Below, piece after piece: positions 25,335-32,851 of a stretch of 64,000 nt of DNA. Source of the stretch: an uncultured Oscillibacter sp. (GTDB lineage Bacteria; Bacillota; Clostridia; Oscillospirales; Oscillospiraceae); contig CAJUBX010000002.1 in NCBI GenBank assembly GCA_910585165.1, positions 1 through 64,000 of the forward strand, given 5' to 3'. Made by a program: the position numbers and the translations under genes. Numbering within the stretch: the stretch's first letter is position 1; each line of letters starts with the position of its first letter. Below the pieces are notes generated by a model, which saw nothing but the letters and a program-made list of their open reading frames with translations, did no database searches and had not been told where the DNA came from.

Positions 25335-25834
25335 AGGAGCTGAGGCAGATCCGGGAGGCAGTGATTGCCGCCCTGCGGGCCGGAGGGCTGGCGGCGGAGG
25401 CCGCCTTTCCCGGGAAATGGGCGGCGGAGCGGAAAACGCCCCTGGCAAGCGTCGCCGTGGGCGCGGCGGAGGGCCGGGCCCTGGGGCTTGGCGGATACCT
25501 GGGGCAGACCCGGGACCGGGACGGCCAGGTCCGGGAGGTCTACGGCAAGCATCTGGAGGGCGAAATCACCGTGGAGGTCCGGGCGGAGCGGGCCGCAGAC
25601 TGCGAGGAGGGCGGCGAGACGGCGGCGGCGGTGCTGCTGGGAAAGCTGCCGGAGGGCATCCGGCCCGGAGAGCTGAGCTGGGAGGCCCTGGCCTGGGAGA
25701 AGCGGACAGGGCTGTTCCTCCGGCGGGGAAAGCTCAGGTGCGAGGCGCTGTTTGTGGCGGAAAGCGGGGACGACGAGCCGGAGTTCCTGGAGTTTATCTT
25801 GAAAGGGGTTTTGAAGGATGAGCAATCTGCATGA
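25331..25834 (+). CDS. Tail-completion / minor structural protein, 167 residues (XkdI/XkdJ-region)
   Basis: This alpha/beta protein with an N-terminal helix (MKELRQIREAVIAALRAGG) occupies the slot of XkdI/XkdJ between the head-closure and sheath genes. Tail terminator proteins of contractile phages have this size and often an N-terminal helix. It overlaps the sheath gene by 17 bases. No specific motif proves the role. Confidence 0.6.
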   Translation: MKELRQIREAVIAALRAGGLAAEAAFPGKWAAERKTPLASVAVGAAEGRALGLGGYLGQTRDRDGQVREVYGKHLEGEITVEVRAERAADCEEGGETAAAVLLGKLPEGIRPGELSWEALAWEKRTGLFLRRGKLRCEALFVAESGDDEPEFLEFILKGVLKDEQSA

Positions 25835-26876
25835 GCGGCCGGGGGTTTACTCGGTTTACGACACATCCTCGGTGGTATCCGGCGGGCGGGCCGTCCGCAC
25901 CATCGGCGTGGCGGCCAAGGCGGCCAAGGGCGAGGCGGACAAGCCGGTGACGGTGACGGGCTGGGCCGCGGGAGCCGCCGCCTTCGGCGAGGACGAGACG
26001 GCGGGAATGAGCACCATTTTGCGCCTGCTGTTTGAAAACGGCGCCTCCGCCGTGACGGCGGTCCGGGTGGCGGAGGAGGGCACGGCGGAGGACTATGCCC
26101 GGGCCTTTGCCGCCCTGGGCCGGGAGGACGCCCAGGTGCTGGTGTGCGACAGCGGCGAGGAGGCGGTGCACCAGGCCCTGCGCTCCGCCGTGGAGGCGGC
26201 CTCGGGCCTGCGGCATGAGCGCATCGCCGTGGCGGGCTGCGACGGGGCGGAGGTTTCGGACCTGGTGGAGCGGGCGGCGGCGCTGAACAGCGAGCGGGTG
26301 GTTCTGGTGGGGCCCGACGCCCTGGACGGGGCGGGCAAGCCCCTGCCCGGCGTGTTCGCGGCGGCGGCGGTGGCGGCCCTGGCGGCCTCCGCCTCCGACC
26401 CGGCGGTGCCGCTGAACGGAGCGGAGATCAAGGGCCTGACGGGCCTCAGCCGGGACTATAGCGACAGCGACATCGACCAGCTGGTCCGGGGCGGCGTGAC
26501 GCCGCTGGAGTGCGCGGCGGGGGTGGTTTCCCCGGTACGGGGCGTCACCACCCGCACCAAGTCCGGCGGCGCGGCGGACGCCACCTGGCGGGAGCTGACC
26601 ACCATTTTGATCGTAGACGACGTGATCCCGGCGGTGCGCTCCGCCCTGCGGAGCCGCTTTTCCCGCAGCAAAAACACCGCCCGGACCCGGGCGGCCATCC
26701 GCTCCCAGGTCATTGTGGAGCTGGAGAAAAAGCTGGCGGCGGAGATCATCAGCGGCTACGGCGGGGTGACGGTGACCGCCTCCCCCGACGACCCCGCAGT
26801 ATGCCTGGTGGAGTTCGGCTTCGCCGTGGCCCACGGGCTGAACCAGGTGCACCTGACGGTGCACATCGAGATTTGA
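25818..26876 (+). CDS. xkdK: Contractile tail sheath protein (XkdK-like)
   Basis: This 352-residue protein is the sheath subunit. It has the N-terminal RPGVYSVY segment and a variable middle domain. The conserved C-terminal domain includes EWRELTTILIVDDVI-type helices, QVIVELEKKLAAEIISGYGG and the last strand LTVHIEI, which meshes with neighbours. The sheath contracts to drive the inner tube through the target envelope. It is shorter than PBSX XkdK, by loss of an outer domain rather than of the C-terminal core. The tube gene follows directly. Confidence 0.88.
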   Translation: MSNLHERPGVYSVYDTSSVVSGGRAVRTIGVAAKAAKGEADKPVTVTGWAAGAAAFGEDETAGMSTILRLLFENGASAVTAVRVAEEGTAEDYARAFAALGREDAQVLVCDSGEEAVHQALRSAVEAASGLRHERIAVAGCDGAEVSDLVERAAALNSERVVLVGPDALDGAGKPLPGVFAAAAVAALAASASDPAVPLNGAEIKGLTGLSRDYSDSDIDQLVRGGVTPLECAAGVVSPVRGVTTRTKSGGAADATWRELTTILIVDDVIPAVRSALRSRFSRSKNTARTRAAIRSQVIVELEKKLAAEIISGYGGVTVTASPDDPAVCLVEFGFAVAHGLNQVHLTVHIEI

Positions 26877-26896
26877 GAAAGGGAGCGTGAGAAGCG

Positions 26897-27280
26897 ATGA
26901 CGGGATTTCCCACCAGCGCCGACATCTATCTGGAGATGGACGGCAAAAAGGTGGCGGTGGTGCAGAGCTACACCGCCAAGGCCTCCAAAACCTCCCAGAG
27001 CGTGGAGGCCTTCGGCGAGAGCGAGCCGGTGGCCGCCATTGAGGGGCAGAAGCGCTACACCCTGGAGCTGACCAGGCTCTACGCCACCGACAGCGCCGTG
27101 TCCGACGGAATCAACTTCTATGACCTGGCGGATTTTTCCCTGGTGATCTGCAAGCCGGACCGGCGGGTCATTTACAGCGGCTGCCAGTGGAGCGGCATTG
27201 AGGAGGACGGCCGCCTCAACGCCATGGTGGCGGAAAAGGTCACGGTGGTGGCGGCCAAGCGCATCGAAACCTCCGCATGA
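26897..27280 (+). CDS. xkdM: Tail tube protein (XkdM-like)
   Basis: This 127-residue beta-barrel tube subunit begins TGFPTSADIYLEMDGKKVAVV and contains the ring-forming segments SVEAFGESEPVAAIEGQ and YTLELTRLYATD. Its length and position right after the sheath match XkdM-type tubes. The ATG follows AGAAAGGGAGCG. It overlaps the next gene by 4 bases. It would polymerise on the baseplate to the length set by the tape measure, which is exactly the component in doubt here. Confidence 0.85.
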   Translation: MTGFPTSADIYLEMDGKKVAVVQSYTAKASKTSQSVEAFGESEPVAAIEGQKRYTLELTRLYATDSAVSDGINFYDLADFSLVICKPDRRVIYSGCQWSGIEEDGRLNAMVAEKVTVVAAKRIETSA

Positions 27281-27594
27281 GAGAAATGGACGAGCTGCGG
27301 CCCCTGACGGCGGGACGGCTTTTGGAGCTTTGGCGGGAGTGCCGGAGGGAGGAGGACCCGCTGGAGCGGGTGCTGCTCTGCAACGGGCGGATTATATCCG
27401 AGTGCTGCTTTTTCCGGGGGGAGCGGGTCTACAAGGACGGGGCGGAAGCCCTTTCGGACCTGACGGGGCGGCAGATGGAGCGGCTGCTCCGCCGCCTGGC
27501 GGGGGACGGCGGTTTGGAGGACCGCCGCCCCCGGACAGAGCCGCAGAACCCGGCATTTGACGCGGCGCGGTTCGCCGCGCTGCGGGGGGAGTGA
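27277..27594 (+). CDS. Tail assembly chaperone-like protein (XkdN-like), 105 residues
   Basis: This acidic helical protein lies between tube and tape-measure slot, where tail assembly chaperones sit. The segment MDELRPLTAGRLLELWRECRREEDPLERVLLCNGRIISECCFF resembles XkdN-type proteins. In many tailed phages a programmed frameshift in this gene makes a longer form. I see no extended second frame with clear coding content and no obvious slippery run near the 3' end. Confidence 0.65.
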   Translation: MREMDELRPLTAGRLLELWRECRREEDPLERVLLCNGRIISECCFFRGERVYKDGAEALSDLTGRQMERLLRRLAGDGGLEDRRPRTEPQNPAFDAARFAALRGE

Positions 27595-27600
27595 GGCGCG

Positions 27601-28563
27601 TTGGACTATTTAAACTGGGAGCTGGAGCGGCAGAGGGCGGCGCTTTGGGCGCTTCTTGGCGGCGGGGAGCCGGAGGAGGACCGCCGGGGGGAAGCCTCCT
27701 CCCGGAAGCGGGAAACCCTGCCGGAGGAAGCGGAGCGGAGCGCGGCAGGCGTGAAAGCGGCGCGGGGGGACGGACCAGGGGAGAAGGTCCGCCGCCGCTG
27801 GGGCCGGGAGCGCGAAGCGGCCGGGGAAGCCCCGGGCGGCGGGGCTCCCGGGGCCTGGGAGGCGGTCCGGGCGGCAGATTGGGCCGCTTCGCAGGAAGAA
27901 AGCGGCGAACCGCCTGTTCCGGTGAGCGCCTGGGAGGAATTCCTGGACGGAGCGGCGGCTTCGGCCTGGGAAGGCCGGAGTGCGGAGACGGGCGCTCCGG
28001 CAAGATTGCGGCGGGCCGCCCCGGGAGAGGCCCGGGGCGCGGTTTGGACCGGAAAGAACCCGGCGGCGGGCCCCGCGCTCCCCGGCGGAGGGGAGGCCGG
28101 GATAGAAATGCCGGAAACGGCGCTTGCGGCGGGGGCCGCCGAAGGGTGGAGGACGGAGGAGGGCTTTTCCGCCGGAGGAGCGGCGGTTTTGGCCCCTGGC
28201 GGCAGGAGGGCCGCCGGGGATGGCTCCAGAGCTGCTTTCAGGGACGGTTCCGGAGGCGGGCTTGAGGAACGTCCCGGCGGCGGGTCCGGGGACGGCTTTA
28301 AGAGCGGTTCCGGGGAGGACTTCAAGGATGGCCCGGGGAGCGGTTTCCGGCCTGCCTCCGCCGCCGGGCGGAGCGGAGCGGCCCTGCCCGGCGGGCCGGG
28401 TACGGCGGGCAGGGCGGAGGGGGAAAAACGGCTGTCCCGGGCCCTCCCCTGGAAGGAGGGCTGGGAGAGCCCCGCCCTCCGGGCGGAGGCCGGAGCCAGG
28501 GAGCTGTCCCGTGCCGTCCAGCGGGACGCCCGGCGGTACGACGGCGGGTTTGCGATGTACTGA
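27601..28563 (+). CDS. Low-complexity 320-residue protein in the tape-measure position
   Basis: This frame starts with TTG at 27601, six bases past the XkdN stop, after GGGGGGAGTGAGG. It encodes a short ordered N terminus (MDYLNWELERQRAALWALLG) and about 270 residues of Gly/Ala/Glu/Arg/Pro-rich, probably unstructured sequence with many SGSG/DGSGGG-like stretches. A clearly helical, conserved-looking C terminus follows (ARELSRAVQRDARRYDGGFAMY). Third codon positions are GC-rich as in real genes. A PBSX tape measure (XkdO) would be expected here, over 1000 residues long with long helices; none is present. It could be a replaced or collapsed tape measure, or a different assembly factor. Confidence 0.55.
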   Translation: MDYLNWELERQRAALWALLGGGEPEEDRRGEASSRKRETLPEEAERSAAGVKAARGDGPGEKVRRRWGREREAAGEAPGGGAPGAWEAVRAADWAASQEESGEPPVPVSAWEEFLDGAAASAWEGRSAETGAPARLRRAAPGEARGAVWTGKNPAAGPALPGGGEAGIEMPETALAAGAAEGWRTEEGFSAGGAAVLAPGGRRAAGDGSRAAFRDGSGGGLEERPGGGSGDGFKSGSGEDFKDGPGSGFRPASAAGRSGAALPGGPGTAGRAEGEKRLSRALPWKEGWESPALRAEAGARELSRAVQRDARRYDGGFAMY

Positions 28564-28617
28564 CAGGCCGGTGCGGCGGGGCGCGCCCCGCCGGGCCGGA
28601 GAGAGGGGGGACGCGGC

Positions 28618-29190
28618 GTGAGGCTGACGCCGATGCGGTTCAAGGAGTTCACATGGCCGCACAACCCGGAGGTGTACACGGTGGAGCACCGGCGGCGGAT
28701 CGCCGTCCACCAGGTTCCCTTCGGGCCGTGCGTGATGCAGGAGCTGGGGAGTGCCGGCCGGGTTTTGAAGGGGGAGGGCGTTTTCGCGGGGGAAGACGCC
28801 TATAAGCAATTCAAGAAGCTGGCCGCAGTTTTTCAGCAGGAGGGGCCGGGACTGCTGGTCCACCCGGTCTGGCAGACGGAGCGGGCCTATTTTACGGCGC
28901 TGGAGGCCGTGGAGGAGCCAAGGCCCGACTTCGTGCGCTACCGCTTCGAGTTCTGGGAGGATGGGAGCGGCTACAGCGGCGGGCTGAAGGCGGTGGAAGG
29001 CGGAAGCTCCGGCGGCGTCCCGGCGGGAAACGCCGCCGGAACGCAGAAGGTCCACACCGTGCGCAGGGGGGACACCCTCTGGGCGCTGGCCAGGCAGTAC
29101 GGAGTGGAGCTGGCGGCGCTGATCCGGGCCAACCCCCAGATCAAAAACCCGAACCTGATCTATCCGGGAGAGGCGGTGAAGCTGCCGTGA
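28618..29190 (+). CDS. LysM-domain tail protein (XkdP-like), 190 residues
   Basis: The N-terminal ~115 residues (MRLTPMRFKEFTWPHNPEVY ...) match XkdP-type tail proteins. A C-terminal LysM domain at about 143-190 reads HTVRRGDTLWALARQYGVEL, then IRANPQIKNPNLIYPGEAVKLP. In contractile tails this protein joins tube and baseplate, and the LysM may grip glycan. The GTG start at 28618 follows GAGAGGGGGG. It overlaps the hub gene by 4 bases. Confidence 0.85.
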   Translation: MRLTPMRFKEFTWPHNPEVYTVEHRRRIAVHQVPFGPCVMQELGSAGRVLKGEGVFAGEDAYKQFKKLAAVFQQEGPGLLVHPVWQTERAYFTALEAVEEPRPDFVRYRFEFWEDGSGYSGGLKAVEGGSSGGVPAGNAAGTQKVHTVRRGDTLWALARQYGVELAALIRANPQIKNPNLIYPGEAVKLP

Positions 29191-30128
29191 CAGGAACGCT
29201 TTATACGGCGGACCACCGGATATTCCGCCTGCCGCCGCTTTTGAGCTGGCGGGTCACCCACACGGGAACGGTGCCCTGCGACAGCTTCTTTGTTTCCTTC
29301 GTCTATCAAAAGGAGATGGCGGAGGTGCTGCGGCTGGCGGCGGGATTCTCGGCGGAGGAGGACGGGACGGCGGTGCTCCGGGCGGTGGTGGACGAGTACA
29401 CCGTGGACCTGGATGAAAACGGTCTGACGGCCACTCTCTCCGGCCGGGGTTACGCCGCCCGGCTTCTGGACAACGAGTCCCGGCCCGTCACCTACCAGCA
29501 GGCCACGCTGGCGGAGATTCTCCGAAACCACGCGGAGCCCTACGGCATAGCCTGCGAAGGCGCCGCGGACATCCGGGCGGATTCGGTGTACACCGTGGCG
29601 GCGGGAACCAGCCAGTGGAAGGCGGTGGAGAATTTCTGCCGGACCTACGGGGGCTTCGTCCCCCGGTTCAGCCGGGAGGGAAAGCTGCTGGCGGGGCCGG
29701 AGAAGGCGGGGCGGACCCTCTCCATCGGGGAAAAGGACATGGTGCTCTCCTGCACGCTGCGGGAGGACCATTACGGCGTGCTGACGGAGGCGCTGGTCAT
29801 CGACAAGACCCGGAACAAGGTTTTCTCCGTGAAAAACGAGGAGATGCTTCAAAAGGGAGGGCAGTGCCGCCGGGTGGTCTACACGCCGGGGCAGAGCACC
29901 TGGGCCGCCATGCGCTACACCGGGGAGTACCAGATTCAGCGGTCCAAGGAGGACGCCTGGACGGCGGAGGTGACGCTTCCGGGGAGCTTTCTGGCCTTTC
30001 CGGGGGACCGGGCGGCGCTGTCCCTGGAGCGGATGGGCCTTGCGGGGACCTTCCGGGTGGCGGAGGCGGAGAGCCGCTTCGACGGCCGGAACGGGGCCGT
30101 GACGGCGCTGTCGCTGAAGCCGTTATAA
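29187..30128 (+). CDS. Baseplate hub protein (XkdQ / gpD-like), 313 residues
   Basis: This protein begins at GTG 29187 and is of XkdQ type. Beta-rich hub domains dominate: LLSWRVTHTGTVPCDSFFVSF, VDEYTVDLDENGLTATLSGRG, ATLAEILRNHAEPYGI and a C-terminal DRAALSLERMGLAGTFRV. Such hubs form a trimer at the centre of the baseplate and carry the spike encoded next. It follows the LysM gene with a 4-base overlap, as in PBSX. Confidence 0.8.
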   Translation: MTGTLYTADHRIFRLPPLLSWRVTHTGTVPCDSFFVSFVYQKEMAEVLRLAAGFSAEEDGTAVLRAVVDEYTVDLDENGLTATLSGRGYAARLLDNESRPVTYQQATLAEILRNHAEPYGIACEGAADIRADSVYTVAAGTSQWKAVENFCRTYGGFVPRFSREGKLLAGPEKAGRTLSIGEKDMVLSCTLREDHYGVLTEALVIDKTRNKVFSVKNEEMLQKGGQCRRVVYTPGQSTWAAMRYTGEYQIQRSKEDAWTAEVTLPGSFLAFPGDRAALSLERMGLAGTFRVAEAESRFDGRNGAVTALSLKPL

Positions 30129-30147
30129 TCAAAAGAGGAGCGTTGGT

Positions 30148-30561
30148 ATGTGGCTTTCAAGGCAGATAAAGCCGGCGGGCGCCGACGGGGGAGCGGACCT
30201 GGGCGTTACCACCATCAGCGGACAGAAGGTGGGCGTGGTGACCCGGGGAGAGGTCCGGGATTTGCCGGTCTACGGCCCCGGAGGCTATCTCTGGACCCCC
30301 GCCAACGGGGCGGCGGTGCTGGTGGTGAAGGGCGGCCCCGGCGGCGAGGAGCAGTGTGTGGCCGGGGCCCGGCCCCCGGAGGGGGCCCGGCGGATTGAAC
30401 CGGGGGAGGTCTATCTCTACGGCCCCGGGGGAAATTCGGTGTATCTGAAGGGGGATGGCAGCGTGGAAATCCGGGGGAGCCGGGTGTCCGTCTCCGGGGA
30501 GCTGAGCGTCTCCGGACAGCTCACTGTCAACGGGCGGCCCTATACGCCCTGCGATTGCTGA
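30148..30561 (+). CDS. Baseplate spike / assembly protein V-like (XkdR-region), 137 residues
   Basis: The N-terminal half has an OB-fold-like pattern (TTISGQKVGVVTRGEV, YGPGGYLWTPANGAAVLVV). The C-terminal half is a run of short strands (NSVYLKGDGSVEIRGSR, VSVSGELSVSGQLTVNG) that looks like a small beta-helical spike. It ends in PYTPCDC, two cysteines that might bind metal or cross-link the tip. This is the expected puncturing tip of a contractile machine. The ATG follows AAAAGAGGAGCG. Confidence 0.75.
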   Translation: MWLSRQIKPAGADGGADLGVTTISGQKVGVVTRGEVRDLPVYGPGGYLWTPANGAAVLVVKGGPGGEEQCVAGARPPEGARRIEPGEVYLYGPGGNSVYLKGDGSVEIRGSRVSVSGELSVSGQLTVNGRPYTPCDC

Positions 30562-30577
30562 GGGGAGGGGAACGGCC

Positions 30578-30928
30578 ATGGAGCTGGAGCTGAAAAATGG
30601 GGACTACCTGGCCGACGGCGTGGGAGGACTGCGGCGGGTGGGGGGCCGGGAGGCCCTTCTCCAGCGGGTGTTCTTCCGACTGACGGCCCGGCGGGGGAGC
30701 TTCCCCTTCTGGGAGAGCCTGGGAAGCCGCCTCTGGGAGCTGGGGCGCGTCCCCGCCCCGGAGCGGCGGGCCGCCGCCCGGCAGTATGTGACGGAAGCCC
30801 TGGAGGAAGAGCCTGTGACGGTGGAGGACGTGACGCTGGAGCAGGACCGGCGCGGCGGCGCGGCGGTAACGGTAAAGCTGCGCTATGAGGGAGAGGACCT
30901 GCCGGTGACGGTGGAGGTCCGGCCCTGA
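30578..30928 (+). CDS. Baseplate wedge protein, gp25/XkdS-like, 116 residues
   Basis: This small protein carries the gp25-like pattern: GDYLADGVGGLRRVGGREALLQRVFFRLTARRGSFPFWESLGSRLWEL, then a helix and two strands (EEEPVTVEDVTLEQDRRGG, AVTVKLRYEGEDLPVTVEV). It is the sheath-initiating wedge protein found in contractile injection systems. The ATG at 30578 follows GAGGGGAACGGCC. Baseplate J follows after 18 bases. Confidence 0.82.
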   Translation: MELELKNGDYLADGVGGLRRVGGREALLQRVFFRLTARRGSFPFWESLGSRLWELGRVPAPERRAAARQYVTEALEEEPVTVEDVTLEQDRRGGAAVTVKLRYEGEDLPVTVEVRP

Positions 30929-30946
30929 AAGGGAAGGAGAACGGAT

Positions 30947-32008
30947 ATGCGGAGTGTTGAGACAATTTACGAAACGCTGCTGGCGGACTTCGCCCGGCGG
31001 GCGGGCTTCACGCCGGAGGCGGGCTGCGACCTGGCGGTGCGTCTGTGGGCCGCGGCGGCGGAGCTCCAGGCCCTGGAAATCCAGGCGGACTGGGTGCTGG
31101 ACCAGAGCTTTCCCCAGACGGCCCAGGGCGTTTACCTGGACCGCCACGGGGCCATGCGGGGGCTGAAGCGCCTGGGAGCCACCCGGTCGGGAGGGTCCCT
31201 GCGCTTTTCCGTGGGGGCGGCTTCCGCCGTGGATGTGGAAATCCCGGCGGGGACGGTGTGCATGACGGCGGAGGAGGTCCGGGTGCGGACCACGGCGGAC
31301 GCGGCGATTCCGGCGGGAGCCCTGTACGCCGACGCTCCCGCCGAGGCGGTGGAGCCCGGGGCCGGGGGCAACGTGGTGCCGGGAGCGGTGCGGTTTTTGA
31401 CGGCCTGCCCCCAGGCGGTAACGGCGGTGACGAATCCCGGCGCTTTCACCGGAGGGTCCGGGGAGGAGGACGACGAGACCTTCCGCGCCCGCATTCTGGA
31501 GAGCTACCGCCGCCTGCCCAACGGGGCCAACACCGCCTGGTACGAAACAACGGCCATGGGCTGGCCCGGAGTGACGGCGGCCAAGGCCGTGGGCCGGGCG
31601 GAGGGACCGGGGACGGTGAACGTCTACGTCACCGGAGAGAGCGGCCTGCCGGACGCGGCGCTGCTGGAGGGGCTCCAGGCGGAGCTCCAGGAGAAGCGGG
31701 AAATCGCCGTGACGGTGAAGGTCCTGGCCCCCGCCGCCAGGACGGTGGACGTGGCGGTGGCGGTAACCCCCCGGGAGGGGGCGGACAAGGAGGCGGTGCT
31801 GGAGTCCGCCAGGCAGGCCATGGCGGACTTTTTCGGCGGGCGGCTGCTGGGGCGGGCCGTGCGCCTGGCGGACCTGGGGAACCGGCTCTACAGTCTGGAG
31901 GGCGTGGAAAATTACCGCTTCACCGCCCCGGCGGCGGACATTCCGGCGGACAGCACGGCCCTGCCGGTGCTGGGGAAGCTGGAAGTGACGGAGCTGGAGG
32001 AGGCGTAA
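30947..32008 (+). CDS. xkdT: Baseplate J-like protein (XkdT-like), 353 residues
   Basis: This is a full-length baseplate J protein. The N-terminal helix region includes SVETIYETLLADFARRAGF and VYLDRHGAMRGLKR. The middle beta domain carries GAVEPGAGGNVVPG-type and NPGAFTGGSGEEDDETFRARILESYR signatures. The C-terminal wedge includes VNVYVTGESGLPDAALLEGLQAEL. It connects wedges into the baseplate ring. The stop codon is followed after one base by the XkdU start. Confidence 0.9.
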   Translation: MRSVETIYETLLADFARRAGFTPEAGCDLAVRLWAAAAELQALEIQADWVLDQSFPQTAQGVYLDRHGAMRGLKRLGATRSGGSLRFSVGAASAVDVEIPAGTVCMTAEEVRVRTTADAAIPAGALYADAPAEAVEPGAGGNVVPGAVRFLTACPQAVTAVTNPGAFTGGSGEEDDETFRARILESYRRLPNGANTAWYETTAMGWPGVTAAKAVGRAEGPGTVNVYVTGESGLPDAALLEGLQAELQEKREIAVTVKVLAPAARTVDVAVAVTPREGADKEAVLESARQAMADFFGGRLLGRAVRLADLGNRLYSLEGVENYRFTAPAADIPADSTALPVLGKLEVTELEEA

Positions 32009-32009
32009 A

Positions 32010-32594
32010 ATGTACGAGGAGTATCTGCGGGCCCTGCTGGCTCCCCTGGGGGTTTACCGGCTGGACCGGGACTCCCTCAGCGGGGCGGAGCTCTATGCCC
32101 TGGGCAGGGGGCTGGACGCCCTTTCATCCCGGCTGGAGGAGGCGGAGCGGGAGGCCGTCACCGCCACGGCGGAGGGCGAGGGCCTGCGCCGCCGGGAAGC
32201 CCTGTTTCTCCGCCGCCCCGCCGCCAGTACGCCGGAGGAGCGCCGGGCGGCCATCGCCGCCCTCCTCCAGATCGACGGGGACAGCCTGACCCCGGAGGCC
32301 ATCGGCCGGACCATCCGGGGCTGCGGCATCCGGGCCAGGGTCATAGAGCTGGGGACCAACCAGGTCCGGGTGGTCTTCCCGGAGACGGCGGGGGTCCCGC
32401 AGGAGTTCGGGCAGATTGAGAAAATCGTGCTGGACATCCTGCCCTGCCACCTGGGGGTGGACTTCTATTTCCGGTTTCTCACCTGGGAGGAGTGCCACCG
32501 GGTGGGATTCACCTGGGATTCCCTCCAGGGGCGGGCTTATGACTGGGACGGGTTCCAGCTGGCGATTCCGCCGGAGCCGGAGGAGGGGGCTTAA
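32010..32594 (+). CDS. Tail protein XkdU-like (YmfQ/DUF2313 family), 194 residues
   Basis: The sequence MYEEYLRALLAPLGVYRLDRDSL, the EGEGLRRREALF helix, the EERRAAIAALLQIDGDSLTPEAIG segment and a C-terminal GVDFYFRFLTWEECHRVGFTWDSL match XkdU-type baseplate proteins. In PBSX and relatives this gene links the baseplate to fibres, and fibre genes follow. Here nothing follows except a hairpin and opposite-strand genes, so the attachment point for fibres is present without a fibre gene. Confidence 0.8.
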   Translation: MYEEYLRALLAPLGVYRLDRDSLSGAELYALGRGLDALSSRLEEAEREAVTATAEGEGLRRREALFLRRPAASTPEERRAAIAALLQIDGDSLTPEAIGRTIRGCGIRARVIELGTNQVRVVFPETAGVPQEFGQIEKIVLDILPCHLGVDFYFRFLTWEECHRVGFTWDSLQGRAYDWDGFQLAIPPEPEEGA

Positions 32595-32602
32595 AAAATG
32601 AT

Positions 32603-32628
32603 GCAAGCCGGGCATATGCCCGGCTTGC
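32603..32628. terminator. Perfect 26-base palindrome at the end of the phage-like cluster
   Basis: Arms GCAAGCCGGGCAT and ATGCCCGGCTTGC form a perfect palindrome 8 bases past the last particle gene. On the minus strand it is followed closely by a T6 run, so it can terminate the convergent minus-strand genes as well. It marks a clean boundary of the cluster. Confidence 0.75.
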
Positions 32629-32649
32629 CTTGTATGCTGCCGCTTCCCA

Positions 32650-32850
32650 TCAAATCCGGGACAGCTCCCGTTCTATCAGGCGCTCCGCAGTTTCAAGGGC
32701 CCGGATGCGGCGCTCCGCCAGGGTAATCTGGGATTTGTACCGTTCCGGGTTTTCCTTGCCGCGGAGCGTTCGGACGGCCTCCCGCAGCTTGTGCAGTATG
32801 GAGCGGATCTGCCGCTCCGCCTCCTCCAGCTCCGCCTTGGAAAACTCCAT
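32650..32850 (-). CDS. Small coiled-coil protein, 66 residues
   Basis: The whole protein is charged and helical (MEFSKAELEEAERQIRSIL, then KLREAVRTLRGKENPERYKS and RRIRALETAERLIERELSRI), with heptad-like spacing. Its ATG is one base after the stop of the upstream membrane protein gene, so the two are coupled. I do not recognise a family. It ends near the bidirectional palindrome that closes the phage-like cluster, but its strand and coupling tie it to the non-phage neighbour. Confidence 0.6.
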   Translation of the reverse strand: MEFSKAELEEAERQIRSILHKLREAVRTLRGKENPERYKSQITLAERRIRALETAERLIERELSRI

Positions 32851-32851
32851 C

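Larger units (their letters stand above)
19822..32594 (+). mobile_element. PBSX-like defective prophage / phage-derived particle cluster
   Basis: Seventeen plus-strand genes follow each other with overlaps or short gaps in the exact order of the Bacillus PBSX late operon: small and large terminase, portal, XkdF, capsid, three connector/completion proteins, sheath, tube, XkdN, an odd protein in the tape-measure slot, LysM protein, hub, spike, gp25-like, baseplate J and XkdU. Integrase, repressor, replication, tail fibre, holin and endolysin genes are all absent. The cluster stops at a strong hairpin (32603). Base composition matches the flanking host genes and I see no att repeats, which suggests old residence. 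Confidence 0.85.

Noticed and set aside
27277..27640. Possible programmed frameshift between XkdN-like and the following frame.
   Set aside because: No clear slippery heptamer near the end, and the next gene has its own start with a ribosome site.
27610..29055. A minus-strand frame of 481 codons opposite the tape-measure slot, which might have been the missing gene.
   Set aside because: It spans the opposite of two plus-strand genes, is Pro/Arg/Ser-rich without helical repeats, and would be the only minus-strand gene in the cluster.
19822..32594. Type VI secretion or extracellular contractile injection system.
   Set aside because: Terminase, portal and capsid genes are present and no T6SS ATPase, membrane complex or eCIS AAA+ ATPase is found. 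PBSX order is followed throughout.
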